Origin: Chania fonticola_B
GTDB lineage: Bacteria > Pseudomonadota > Gammaproteobacteria > Enterobacterales > Enterobacteriaceae
Length of the DNA: 64,000 nt
Assembly (NCBI RefSeq): GCF_048537545.1
Contig: NZ_CP183218.1
Direction: 5' to 3' (one strand)
The notes under the pieces were generated by a model, which saw nothing but the letters and a program-made list of their open reading frames with translations, did not search any database and had not been told where the DNA came from. Positions 19,997 to 28,815 of this stretch are shown one piece after another (within the stretch, counting starts at the first letter, position 1; the number at the start of each line of letters is the position of its first letter). The position numbers and the translations under genes were made by a program.

Positions 19997-21463
19997 ATGC
20001 CTACAGGCATAGCAGGAAAAGATAGCAATCAAAAATTAGGTCTTTTGGCATTAGTTGCTATCGTCGTCAGTTCGATGATTGGCAGCGGCGTTGATGGGCT
20101 ACCACAGAATATGTCCGCCAGTTCAGCAGTAGGTTCTGTGACTATAGCCTGGCTAATCTGCGGTTTCGGAATGTTTTTCATTTCTCGTACATTTATTATT
20201 CTTTCGGATATTCGGCCAGACCTACAGGCTGGCATCTACATGTATGCTCAGGAAGGCTTTGGTACCTTCTGTGCATTTATTGTCGTATGGGGCTATTGGC
20301 TGATGACTATTTTCAGCAACGTCGCCTTTGGTATCATGGTGATGGATACTCTGAATTATTTTATCCCGGGAGGTTTTAGCGGCGGGAATAATATCCCTTC
20401 AATTATTGGCATATCAATTCTCATCTGGGGATTCAATTTTTTAGTGTTGTCTGGCACAAGACTGGCTGGTGCGGTAAATATTATAGGGACGTTAGCAAAA
20501 TTAATACCCCTAGTGATATTTGTATTCGTTCTGGTTTATTTCCTTAACGTTAACGAGCTCACCAGTAACATCTGGGCAAACAATCCTTTATTTCCTAAGG
20601 AGTATCTAGGCTCGGTATTCTCCCAGATAAAGTCGCCACTCGATGTTGCTCTATGGTGTTTTATTGGTGTTGAAGGTGCCGTTGCATTGTCTGGAAGAGT
20701 AAAAAACAAAAAAGATGTCGGCAGGGCAACCTTAATTGGTTTTATCATTTCACTTATCATATGTATCTTGATTTCTATCCTGCCTTTCGGGGTCTTGACT
20801 CAAAAACAACTGAGCGTGATCGCCACGCCATCAACGGCAGGGATCCTGAAGATTGTTGTCGGCGAGTGGGGCGAAAGACTGATTAATATTGGTGTGCTGA
20901 TCTCGGTGTTAACCAGTTGGTTAGCCTGGACCATGATTTGTGCAGAAATCCCTATGGTTGCGGCCCAAAATGCAGCTTTCCCAGAAAAATTTGCCAGACG
21001 AAACCATCAAGGAGCGGCATCGGTTTCACTATGGGTCAGCAGCGCTTTAATGCAGCTTGTGGTTTTGATGGTTTACTTTTCAAGTAACGCCTGGATAGCC
21101 ATGCTCTCGATTTCAGCCTTGACAGTTTTACCCGTCTATCTGCTGTCCACCGCTTACTTATGCAAGTTATGTATCAATGGTGAATATAATAATTATGTTC
21201 GTAATGGCCGTATCAGTGCACTAATCAGTGGTGTCATAGGGCTATTATTTTGCTTGTTTATGTTTTACGCCAGCGAGCCGAAATATCTTGCCATGGTGCC
21301 AATGCTTTTAACTCTGGGATTACCGTTATTCTTTTGGGCACGAATTCATGAGGGAGGCATTAAAAACATATTTAAAGGTAATGAAATGAAAATTTTCTTA
21401 TCATTAATCGCTCTTGATACATTTACAGGATTTCTCTTTATGAATGGTACGATAAAGCTATAA
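19997..21463 (+). CDS. APC-family basic amino acid antiporter, ArcD/YdgI type (copy 1)
   Basis: A 488-residue inner-membrane protein of the amino acid-polyamine-organocation superfamily with about 12-13 hydrophobic helices. It resembles ArcD/YdgI arginine:ornithine-type exchangers more than AdiC. It carries AGIYMYAQEGFG (after TM2), ANFLVLSGTRLAG-like TM5 residues and LWCFIGVEGAVALSGR. RBS AGAGGAAG precedes the ATG. Its neighbour is an AdiA-like decarboxylase, so it probably exchanges the amino acid for its amine product. Odd feature: the TM1 substrate motif reads GSGVDGLPQN, with Asp33 where homologues including copy 2 have Phe. Substrate not known from sequence. Confidence 0.85.
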   Translation: MPTGIAGKDSNQKLGLLALVAIVVSSMIGSGVDGLPQNMSASSAVGSVTIAWLICGFGMFFISRTFIILSDIRPDLQAGIYMYAQEGFGTFCAFIVVWGYWLMTIFSNVAFGIMVMDTLNYFIPGGFSGGNNIPSIIGISILIWGFNFLVLSGTRLAGAVNIIGTLAKLIPLVIFVFVLVYFLNVNELTSNIWANNPLFPKEYLGSVFSQIKSPLDVALWCFIGVEGAVALSGRVKNKKDVGRATLIGFIISLIICILISILPFGVLTQKQLSVIATPSTAGILKIVVGEWGERLINIGVLISVLTSWLAWTMICAEIPMVAAQNAAFPEKFARRNHQGAASVSLWVSSALMQLVVLMVYFSSNAWIAMLSISALTVLPVYLLSTAYLCKLCINGEYNNYVRNGRISALISGVIGLLFCLFMFYASEPKYLAMVPMLLTLGLPLFFWARIHEGGIKNIFKGNEMKIFLSLIALDTFTGFLFMNGTIKL

Positions 21464-21548
21464 CCCAATTTTTGTTGTTCAGACGTCATGTTTTGTCGCC
21501 TATTAATCGGTGGCCACTCATTTATTCATTCAAAAAAGGTAATTAATC

Positions 21549-23921
21549 ATGAAGTTTAATCACAATATTTTGTTTGTATCCTCTCGAGGATTAAAACAAA
21601 ATAATCCCGCGATACAAGCTCTCGAAGAGCTCAACGCGGCGGTTAAAGCCAGAGGGTTTACCACCTTCATTGTGGATCAAATTAGCGATGCAGTGAAGGT
21701 TGTTAATGAAAGCCAAAAATACAGTGCGGTAGGGATCTGCTGGGACTCAAGCAATCCTGAAACAGGTATTGAATGTCAGGAGTTCATTGATGTTTTCCGT
21801 AAGCGAAATGCCACTGCGCCTCTTTTCTTATTATCTGAATACAATGTCACTGACAGGGTACCCCTTGCTATACTCAAAGAAGTAAATGAGTATATTTATT
21901 TATTTTCTGAAACCCCGACCTTCACAGCCAATCGTATTTATACGCTTATTCACCGATATGCTGAAAACCTGCTGCCGCCTTACTTTAAAACGCTAAAAAA
22001 CTTTACCGAAGACGGCGACTATTACTGGGACTGTCCAGGACACATGGGCGGCATGGCCTATTTAAAGCATCCTGTCGGTACTGAATTTATCAACTTCTTC
22101 GGCGAAAACATGATGCGGGCCGATATCGGGGTCGCTACAGCTGAAATGGGGGATTACCTCATTCATGCTGGGCCGTCCAAAAAATCAGAAGACATCGCCG
22201 CAGAGCTTTTTGGCGCTGATTGGACGTTCTATGGCGTTTCCGGCTCATCCGGCTCCAATCGTATCGTGGCTCAAGGTGCGGTCGCAGCGGATGAAATTGC
22301 CATTGTCGACCGTAACTGCCATAAATCGCTAAATCATGGTCTTACCCTTTCCCAGGCACGTCCAGTTTATCTTAAGCCCACGCGTAATGCCTATGGGCTG
22401 ATTGGCCCAATACCGACTCAACGCCTGAAAAAAGAAAGTATTGATGAGTTGATCGCCAAAAGCCCGCTGACTTCAGATGCGGTAGACACCTCGCCTACTT
22501 ATGCGGTTGTCACTAACTGTACCTATGATGGTTTCTGTTACAACGTTAATGACGTGGTGAAATATCTGGGAGCCAGCGTACCACGTATTCATTTTGACGA
22601 AGCCTGGTATGCATATGCCCGTTTCCATCCGATGTATAAGAACCGTTTCGCCATGGACGTTGAAGACACTCCCGATCGTCCGACCATTTTTGCCGTGCAG
22701 TCGACCCATAAAATGCTGCCTTCTCTATCAATGGCCTCAATGATCCATGTGAAAAAAAGCCACCGCGCGCCGCTGGATTTTGATGATTTTAACGATTCCT
22801 TCATGATGCACGGCACCACATCTCCCTTTTATCCGATCATTGCTTCAATTGATGTAGCGGTAAGTATGATGCAGGGAGATTCCGGTCGTTCCTTGGTACA
22901 GGAGTCGATCGATGAAGCCATCGCGTTCCGTAAAGCCGTCGTTTCCGTTAAACGCCAGATTCGTGAGCAAGAGGGCGAATCAGCCTGGTTTTTTGACGTT
23001 CTACAACCGACGGAGGTTCATGATAAGGCAACGGGTAAACAGTACAGCTTTGAAGAGGCTCCGCTTGAGCTACTCAACCAGGGCCCTGAATGTTGGGAAT
23101 TGTGTGCGGGCGATAGCTGGCACGGCTTTCACGATGAAGATCTGGTTGATACCAATAGCATGCTTGATCCGGTAAAAGTCACCATTACCTGCCCAGGCAT
23201 TAATCTGGACGGTAGTTATCAAGAACAGGGTATACCTGGCTATTTGATTACCAAATTCCTCGATGACAAAAGGATTGAAATTGCCCGCACCGGCGATTAC
23301 ACGATCCTCATTCTGTTTTCTGTAGGTATCACCAAAGGAAAATGGGGCACGTTAATTGAAAGCCTGCTGACCTTTAAAAAACTCTATGACTCCGATGCGC
23401 TTGCCGTTGATGCTATTACATCTTTGAAAGGTCTATCACCGCATTACGATAACTTGACCCTGAAACAACTCTGCCAGCAGATGCATGAAAAAATGCGCGA
23501 GCTGGATCTGATGAACCACATTAATGAGGCGGTTAATACCGACCCTGAACCGGTGATGACTCCGTCTGCGGCCTATCAGAAAGTGTTGCGCTATAAGGCG
23601 GAACACATCCGCCTGGATGACTTTTCTGGCCGTATTGCCGCCAGCATGTTGGTTCCTTACCCACCAGGTATCCCAGTCTTAATGCCGGGTGAACGTCTGC
23701 CAGTGGGCGACAAAGGCATTATGGGCTATCTGCGTGCTTTACAGGAGTTTGATAAGCACTTCCCAGGTTTTGAACATGAGATCCAGGGTATCAACGTTGA
23801 TGAAAATGGTGATTTTTGGGTAAGAGCCATCATTGAAGATGAACGCGAAGCCGTAAAGCGGCCGGAACAGCTCCGTTTCAAACGCCGGGTGTCTCCAACA
23901 ATTAAAAAAGGTCGTCAATAA
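21549..23921 (+). CDS. AdiA-like PLP-dependent arginine/ornithine/lysine decarboxylase
   Basis: A 790-residue fold-type I decarboxylase (E. coli AdiA 755). It has an N-terminal receiver-like wing domain (about 1-130), a PLP domain with the WDCPGHMGG block, the NCTYDGFCYN segment shared with AdiA rather than with lysine decarboxylases, and the Schiff-base lysine in STHKML (Lys388). A C-terminal domain contains GRIAASMLVPYPPGIP. Arginine is the likeliest substrate, giving agmatine and CO2 and consuming a cytoplasmic proton; lysine or ornithine cannot be excluded. It is flanked by two antiporters and preceded by hdeD/hdeB, which fits an acid-resistance role. The true adiY/adiC partners are absent. 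Confidence 0.85.
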   Translation: MKFNHNILFVSSRGLKQNNPAIQALEELNAAVKARGFTTFIVDQISDAVKVVNESQKYSAVGICWDSSNPETGIECQEFIDVFRKRNATAPLFLLSEYNVTDRVPLAILKEVNEYIYLFSETPTFTANRIYTLIHRYAENLLPPYFKTLKNFTEDGDYYWDCPGHMGGMAYLKHPVGTEFINFFGENMMRADIGVATAEMGDYLIHAGPSKKSEDIAAELFGADWTFYGVSGSSGSNRIVAQGAVAADEIAIVDRNCHKSLNHGLTLSQARPVYLKPTRNAYGLIGPIPTQRLKKESIDELIAKSPLTSDAVDTSPTYAVVTNCTYDGFCYNVNDVVKYLGASVPRIHFDEAWYAYARFHPMYKNRFAMDVEDTPDRPTIFAVQSTHKMLPSLSMASMIHVKKSHRAPLDFDDFNDSFMMHGTTSPFYPIIASIDVAVSMMQGDSGRSLVQESIDEAIAFRKAVVSVKRQIREQEGESAWFFDVLQPTEVHDKATGKQYSFEEAPLELLNQGPECWELCAGDSWHGFHDEDLVDTNSMLDPVKVTITCPGINLDGSYQEQGIPGYLITKFLDDKRIEIARTGDYTILILFSVGITKGKWGTLIESLLTFKKLYDSDALAVDAITSLKGLSPHYDNLTLKQLCQQMHEKMRELDLMNHINEAVNTDPEPVMTPSAAYQKVLRYKAEHIRLDDFSGRIAASMLVPYPPGIPVLMPGERLPVGDKGIMGYLRALQEFDKHFPGFEHEIQGINVDENGDFWVRAIIEDEREAVKRPEQLRFKRRVSPTIKKGRQ

Positions 23922-23936
23922 TCAGCTGGTTATCTC

Positions 23937-23966
23937 ATCACTCCGACCCGCCAGGGCCGGGGTGAT
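23937..23966. other. Hairpin between decarboxylase and second antiporter
   Basis: ATCACTCCG (23937-23945) pairs with CGGGGTGAT (23958-23966), with CCC/GGG pairing inside and a 4-base loop. No T-run follows. It probably tunes downstream expression or stabilises mRNA within the cluster. Confidence 0.5.
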
Positions 23967-23993
23967 GTCTATTCCGATGCAAGGGTTTTATTT

Positions 23994-25505
23994 ATGTCAA
24001 ATCAATCTTCAACATCAGCAACAAGTGCTACTGACACAGCAAAGACGGACGGCGAGCACAAGCTCGGACTAATTGCATTAATCGCCATTGTTGTAGGCTC
24101 TATGTTGGGCGGTGGGGTATTTAGCCTTCCCCAAAACACAGCAGCTACCTCGGCAGTAGGGCCGATCATTATCGCGTGGCTTATCGCAGGTATTGGTATC
24201 TACTTTATCGCTAACTCGTTTCGCCTATTGTCCGACCTGCGCCCAGACCTACAGGCGGGTGTCTATATGTACGCCCAGGAGGGCTTCGGCTCATTTATTG
24301 CTTTCAACGTCGCCTGGGGATACTGGCTGATGACTGCCTTTGGCAACGTCGCCTTCGCCGTAATCTTGATGGATGCGTTAAACCAGTTTTTCCCCGGTGT
24401 ATTCACCGATGGGAATAACCTCAATTCAATTATCTGCGGTTCGGTTTTGATTTGGGGTTACAACTTCCTGGTCTTGTCCGGGACAAAAGTTGCAGGTTTT
24501 GTGAACACTCTCGGTACTATCGCCAAACTTGTACCACTGGTGCTGTTTGTTGTCATACTGGGCTTCTTAATCAACTATTCTCAGCTGTTTAGCAACTTTT
24601 GGGGAACGGCACCACAAATCGTTGAAGGGGTCGGCAACCACGCTAAACCCGTATCACTGATGTCGCAAATTCTGGCCCCAATGACGGTAACACTATGGGC
24701 ATTTATTGGCGTAGAGGGCGCCGTCGTTCTTTCAGGACGCGCCAAAAACAAGAAAGATGTCGGTAAGGCCACGCTACTGGGTTTTTTGTTGGCGCTTATC
24801 ATCTACATACTGATGTCAATATTGCCGTTTGGCGTTATGCCCCAGGCTGAACTTTCTCAAGTCAGTAATCCATCAACCGCAGGCGTCCTGGCGAAAGTAG
24901 TCGGTCACTGGGGTGGTTGGCTAATGAACGTAGGATTGATTATTTCCGTACTGGCAGGCTGGCTAGCCTGGACGATGCTCTGCGCCGAAATTCCCATGGT
25001 TGCCGGGCAAAAAGGCGCTTTCCCACGGGCTTTTGCGCGCACCAATAGCAAACAGGCCGCCAATGTTTCCCTTTGGGTCAGCAGTTTTGTGATGCAGGCC
25101 GCGATGTTATTAGTCTATTTTTCTAATGACGCCTGGAACACGATGTACAACATTAGTGCGTTGATGGTGGTGCCTGCATACATCACCACGACCTTGTATA
25201 TGGCGAAAATTTGCCTCAATCGAGAGTATGATCAGTATGCCAAAAAGGGGCGTAAATTTGCCCTTGTCAGCGGCATTCTTGGCGTCATATTCTGCCTGTT
25301 TATCCTTTATGCCAGCCAAATCCAATATGTAGCACTGGTCCCCATTCTGCTTACCTGCGGGCTACCGGTGTTCATATGGTCTCGTAAAGAGAAGAGTGAC
25401 AATCAGCCGCTGTTCCAGAATAAAGAAATTTTTTATCTGGCTATCCTGTTGCTGCTAGATGCCATCATCATCTGGTTGCTAATGATGGGACGCATCACGC
25501 TATAA
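23994..25505 (+). CDS. APC-family basic amino acid antiporter, ArcD/YdgI type (copy 2)
   Basis: A 503-residue paralogue of the antiporter at 19997-21463. It aligns along the whole length, sharing AGVYMYAQEGFG, FLVLSGTKVAG, LWAFIGVEGAVVLSGR and AWTMLCAEIPMVAGQK. It has a hydrophilic 22-residue Ser/Thr-rich N-terminal tail and a canonical TM1 motif GGGVFSLPQN. Codon use is closer to the core genome than that of copy 1. The likely role is exchange of external basic amino acid for the decarboxylase product. Having two antiporters around one decarboxylase is unusual. Confidence 0.86.
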   Translation: MSNQSSTSATSATDTAKTDGEHKLGLIALIAIVVGSMLGGGVFSLPQNTAATSAVGPIIIAWLIAGIGIYFIANSFRLLSDLRPDLQAGVYMYAQEGFGSFIAFNVAWGYWLMTAFGNVAFAVILMDALNQFFPGVFTDGNNLNSIICGSVLIWGYNFLVLSGTKVAGFVNTLGTIAKLVPLVLFVVILGFLINYSQLFSNFWGTAPQIVEGVGNHAKPVSLMSQILAPMTVTLWAFIGVEGAVVLSGRAKNKKDVGKATLLGFLLALIIYILMSILPFGVMPQAELSQVSNPSTAGVLAKVVGHWGGWLMNVGLIISVLAGWLAWTMLCAEIPMVAGQKGAFPRAFARTNSKQAANVSLWVSSFVMQAAMLLVYFSNDAWNTMYNISALMVVPAYITTTLYMAKICLNREYDQYAKKGRKFALVSGILGVIFCLFILYASQIQYVALVPILLTCGLPVFIWSRKEKSDNQPLFQNKEIFYLAILLLLDAIIIWLLMMGRITL

Positions 25506-25517
25506 CCAATCTTTTGC

Positions 25518-25542
25518 CCCCTAGCCCGCGAGAAGCTAGGGG
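25518..25542 (+). terminator. GC-rich stem-loop ending the acid-resistance islet
   Basis: CCCCTAGC (25518-25525) and GCTAGGGG (25535-25542) form a perfect 8-base stem with a 9-base loop, 13 bases after the antiporter stop. There is no U-tract, so it may be Rho-assisted or an mRNA-stabilising end. Confidence 0.55.
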
Positions 25543-25888
25543 AGCGAAGCTGAGATTTGATGATCTTGGCTTCATTGAAGTTTGATGAAGGAATGGGTGA
25601 CAGGGTTAACCATAGCCGCGGCTGATCATGTCATCATACTGCCAGCCTGCTTCTGCGCTCATGCACAGGGCTTTCGCCCCACCCTCTGTCTTATCCACCA
25701 GCTGAAAAATAAAACTTATCCTCACATAGCAACCACCACGGCAAGGTTGGCAAGATGGCTTCAGCCCCCGCCAACAGAATTTCTAGCTAGTTAAATCAAT
25801 CAATTATGAAAAAATAGCACCATAATTGTGTCTGATGAACCGTAGATGTTGTGGGTGGATCCAGATTACCTCGATCGTTATACCCATA

Positions 25889-25927
25889 TTATCCACAGGT
25901 AGATCCCAGCTGATTCACAGAGTACAA
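25889..25927 (+). promoter_or_regulatory. mioC promoter region with DnaA box
   Basis: A consensus DnaA box TTATCCACA (25889-25897) lies upstream of a TACAAT -10-like hexamer (25922-25927) and the mioC start. In E. coli DnaA represses mioC transcription toward oriC through such a box. A weaker match, TTATCCACC, occurs at 25691-25699. The stretch 25543-25888 otherwise shows no gene; a 70-codon open frame within it has no recognisable features. Confidence 0.65.
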
Positions 25928-25964
25928 TACGGCCTCTTGAGTTTAAGGTTGGGATCATTCATTC

Positions 25965-26405
25965 ATGGCAGACATCACTCTGATCAGTGGCAGCACGCTT
26001 GGCAGCGCAGAATACGTGGCTGAACATTTGGCCGAGAAACTCGAAGACGCAGGTTTCTCAACAGAAATGCTGCATGGCCCTGAATTGGATGAATTGACGC
26101 TGTCAGGCCGCTGGCTGGTGGTTTCCTCCACTCACGGTGCCGGTGATTTACCAGATAACTTGCAGCCGCTGCTGGAACAACTGGCAGAGCAGCAGCCTGA
26201 TTTATCTCAGGTGCAGTTTGGTGCCGTCGGTTTGGGCAGTTCTGAGTACGATACCTTCTGTGGTGCGATCAAACAGATCGACGATCTTTTCCAGGCTCGT
26301 GGAGCGAAAAGGATCGGCGATCGTCTCGAGATCGACGTGACCCAACATGAAATTCCCGAGGATCCTGCCGAAGAATGGCTGAAGAATTGGATTATTTTAC
26401 TCTAA
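25965..26405 (+). CDS. mioC: MioC, flavodoxin-like protein
   Basis: A 146-residue flavodoxin-fold protein (E. coli 147). The FMN phosphate loop is SGSTLGSAEYVAE (residues 8-20), and later flavin-contacting segments are SSTHGAGDLPDN and GLGSSEYDTFCG. E. coli MioC binds FMN and supports biotin synthase in vitro. It lies next to oriC and is transcribed toward it, as in E. coli. Start ATG follows a modest RBS (AAGGTTGGGA). Confidence 0.96.
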   Translation: MADITLISGSTLGSAEYVAEHLAEKLEDAGFSTEMLHGPELDELTLSGRWLVVSSTHGAGDLPDNLQPLLEQLAEQQPDLSQVQFGAVGLGSSEYDTFCGAIKQIDDLFQARGAKRIGDRLEIDVTQHEIPEDPAEEWLKNWIILL

Positions 26406-26419
26406 TTCGGTTAAAGATC

Positions 26420-26700
26420 GCGCGAACGATTGTGTATAACTAGGCTTGAAAGCAGGGTATAACCGGTAGTTATCCCAATAACAACCGTCGTACGCTTTCT
26501 GTCCTGTGGATAACATGCCATTTAGATCCCAGCTTATACTGACCAGGATCACCGATCATTCACAGCAAACGATCCTGCTTAATCGGCTGATCTTTATCTG
26601 GAATAATCACTTATCCACAGAGGATCGCGATCCTAATAAGAGATCTAATAAAGAGATCTTTAAATAAAAAAGATCTTCTTTTAATTACCTATGATCCTGA
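26420..26700. other. oriC: oriC, chromosomal replication origin
   Basis: This corresponds to E. coli oriC in inverted orientation between mioC and mnmG. DnaA boxes by position: R4-like TGTGTATAA (26431-26439), R3 TTATCCCAA (26470-26478), R2 TGTGGATAA (26515-26523) and R1 TTATCCACA (26611-26619). The three AT-rich 13-mers of the unwinding element lie at 26633-26645, 26646-26658 and 26663-26675, each containing GATC on the complementary reading GATCTnTTnTT. More than ten GATC (Dam/SeqA) sites occur within about 300 bases. The block 26530-26570 with CCCAGCTTATAC and GATCACCGATCATTCACAG is nearly identical to E. coli. Confidence 0.97.
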
Positions 26701-26704
26701 CCGC

Positions 26705-26733
26705 TTGGTCGATCGACTAAACTTGAGTAGAAT
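26705..26733 (+). promoter_or_regulatory. mnmG (gidA) promoter
   Basis: -35 TTGGTC (26705-26710), a 17-base spacer and -10 TAGAAT (26728-26733), about 50 bases before the mnmG ATG and immediately beside the unwinding element. In E. coli gidA transcription from this position assists origin opening. Confidence 0.75.
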
Positions 26734-26786
26734 CCTCCCCCCAGGGCAAACAACGATCGTTCGCAAGTACTCCGAGGTGCTGTTCC

Positions 26787-28676
26787 ATGTTTTATCCAGA
26801 GCAATTTGACGTCATTATCATCGGTGGTGGCCATGCCGGAACCGAAGCCGCCATGGCTGCGGCACGTATGGGACGTCAGACTTTATTACTGACCCACAAT
26901 ATCGACACGCTGGGACAAATGTCCTGTAATCCGGCGATCGGTGGTATCGGGAAAGGGCATCTGGTCAAGGAAATCGATGCACTCGGCGGGCTGATGGCCA
27001 AGGCGATCGACCATGCAGGCATTCAGTTTAGGATACTAAACGCCAGCAAAGGCCCGGCAGTGCGAGCCACTCGAGCTCAGGCAGATCGCGTCCTGTATCG
27101 CCAAGCCGTTCGTACCGCATTGGAGAACCAGCCAAACCTGATGATCTTCCAACAACCGGTTGAGGATCTGATCGTCGAGAACGATCGCGTGGTGGGTGCG
27201 GTGACCCAGATGGGGCTGAAATTCCGTGCCAAAGCGGTAGTACTGACCGTGGGCACCTTCCTGGATGGCAAGATCCACATCGGCCTGGAAAACTACAGCG
27301 GTGGCCGTGCCGGGGATCCTCCGTCGATCTCTTTGTCACAGCGTCTGCGTGAACTACCCCTGCGTGTCAATCGCCTGAAAACGGGTACACCTCCCCGTAT
27401 CGATGCACGCACCATAGACTTCAGCGTTCTGGCTGAGCAGCATGGCGATACGCCAATCCCAGTGTTTTCTTTCCTGGGCAACGCCAGCCAGCATCCGCAA
27501 CAGGTGCCGTGCTACATCACGCACACCAATGAAAAAACGCATGACGTGATCCGCAATAACCTCGATCGTAGCCCGATGTATGCCGGGATCATCGAAGGGA
27601 TCGGCCCACGCTACTGCCCATCGATCGAAGACAAAGTGATGCGCTTTGCCGATCGTAATGCGCACCAGATCTTCCTGGAACCTGAAGGGTTAACCAGCAA
27701 CGAGATCTACCCGAATGGGATTTCCACCAGTTTGCCGTTTGACGTTCAGATGCAAATCGTACGTTCGATGGAAGGGATGCAAAATGCCCGCATCGTTCGC
27801 CCTGGTTATGCCATCGAGTACGATTTCTTCGATCCACGCGATCTGAAGCCGACGTTGGAAAGCAAATTTATTCAAGGGCTGTTCTTCGCAGGCCAGATCA
27901 ACGGCACCACCGGTTACGAAGAAGCTGCTGCACAAGGCCTGTTGGCCGGGTTGAACGCCGGGCGTTATGCCGTTGAAGACGAAGGCTGGTCACCACGCCG
28001 CGATCAGGCTTACCTGGGGGTACTGGTAGACGATCTCAGTACTCTGGGCACCAAAGAGCCGTACCGCATGTTTACCTCACGTGCCGAATACCGTCTGATG
28101 TTGCGTGAAGACAACGCCGATCTGCGCCTGACGGAAAAAGGCCGAGAGCTGGGGCTGGTTGACGATGAACGCTGGCAGCGCTACTGCGAAAAGCTTGAGC
28201 ACATCGAACAGGAACGCCAGCGTCTGCGTGATATCTGGGTGCACCCGCATTCAGAGAACGTCGAACAGGTTAACGTCCTGCTGAAAGCGCCTCTGTCACG
28301 CGAAGCCAACGGCGAAGAATTGCTGCGCCGCCCGGAAATGGATTATGGCCAACTGACCGCAGTAGCTGCTTTTGCTCCTGCACTGGCAGACACCGAAGCC
28401 GCTGAGCAAGTGGAAATTCAGGTGAAATACGAAGGCTACATCGCTCGCCAGCAAGATGAGATCGACAAGCAGCAGCGCAACGAGAACACCGTGCTGCCGC
28501 TTGATCTCGATTATCGTCAGGTCTCCGGATTGTCCAATGAGGTGATCGCCAAATTGAACGATCACAAACCTAACTCGATCGGCCAGGCTTCGCGCATTTC
28601 CGGTATCACCCCAGCAGCGATCTCCATTTTGCTGATCTGGCTGAAAAAGCAGGGCTTACTGCGCCGCAGCGCATAA
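26787..28676 (+). CDS. mnmG: MnmG (GidA), tRNA uridine-34 carboxymethylaminomethyl enzyme subunit
   Basis: A 629-residue FAD-binding protein, identical in length to E. coli MnmG. The dinucleotide-binding motif IIGGGHAGTEAAMAAARMG is at residues 11-29, and both family signatures (GGRAGDPPS and GYEEAAAQGLLAGLNAG) are present. The C-terminal helical domain ends KKQGLLRRSA. With MnmE, encoded at 60.4 kb in this window, it installs the xm5 group on wobble U34 of tRNAs using methylene-THF, GTP, FAD and glycine or ammonium. It is first in an operon with rsmG. Confidence 0.98.
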   Translation: MFYPEQFDVIIIGGGHAGTEAAMAAARMGRQTLLLTHNIDTLGQMSCNPAIGGIGKGHLVKEIDALGGLMAKAIDHAGIQFRILNASKGPAVRATRAQADRVLYRQAVRTALENQPNLMIFQQPVEDLIVENDRVVGAVTQMGLKFRAKAVVLTVGTFLDGKIHIGLENYSGGRAGDPPSISLSQRLRELPLRVNRLKTGTPPRIDARTIDFSVLAEQHGDTPIPVFSFLGNASQHPQQVPCYITHTNEKTHDVIRNNLDRSPMYAGIIEGIGPRYCPSIEDKVMRFADRNAHQIFLEPEGLTSNEIYPNGISTSLPFDVQMQIVRSMEGMQNARIVRPGYAIEYDFFDPRDLKPTLESKFIQGLFFAGQINGTTGYEEAAAQGLLAGLNAGRYAVEDEGWSPRRDQAYLGVLVDDLSTLGTKEPYRMFTSRAEYRLMLREDNADLRLTEKGRELGLVDDERWQRYCEKLEHIEQERQRLRDIWVHPHSENVEQVNVLLKAPLSREANGEELLRRPEMDYGQLTAVAAFAPALADTEAAEQVEIQVKYEGYIARQQDEIDKQQRNENTVLPLDLDYRQVSGLSNEVIAKLNDHKPNSIGQASRISGITPAAISILLIWLKKQGLLRRSA

Positions 28677-28815
28677 ATACGCTCACCGAGTGGCCGTTTG
28701 CCTATCTGCTGAGCAAACGGCCGCTGACATCACCTCAAGCCTGAATTATCATAGACTGCCTAAGAGAGCAGTTGCAGATTGGCCTGCTGTTCCACGCCTG
28801 TCAGAGGACTCTGTT

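Noticed and set aside
25582..25794. A 70-codon open frame between the acid islet and mioC
   Set aside because: No RBS, no recognisable domain, and Cys/His/Thr-rich composition unlike a real protein; likely chance in upstream DNA of mioC.
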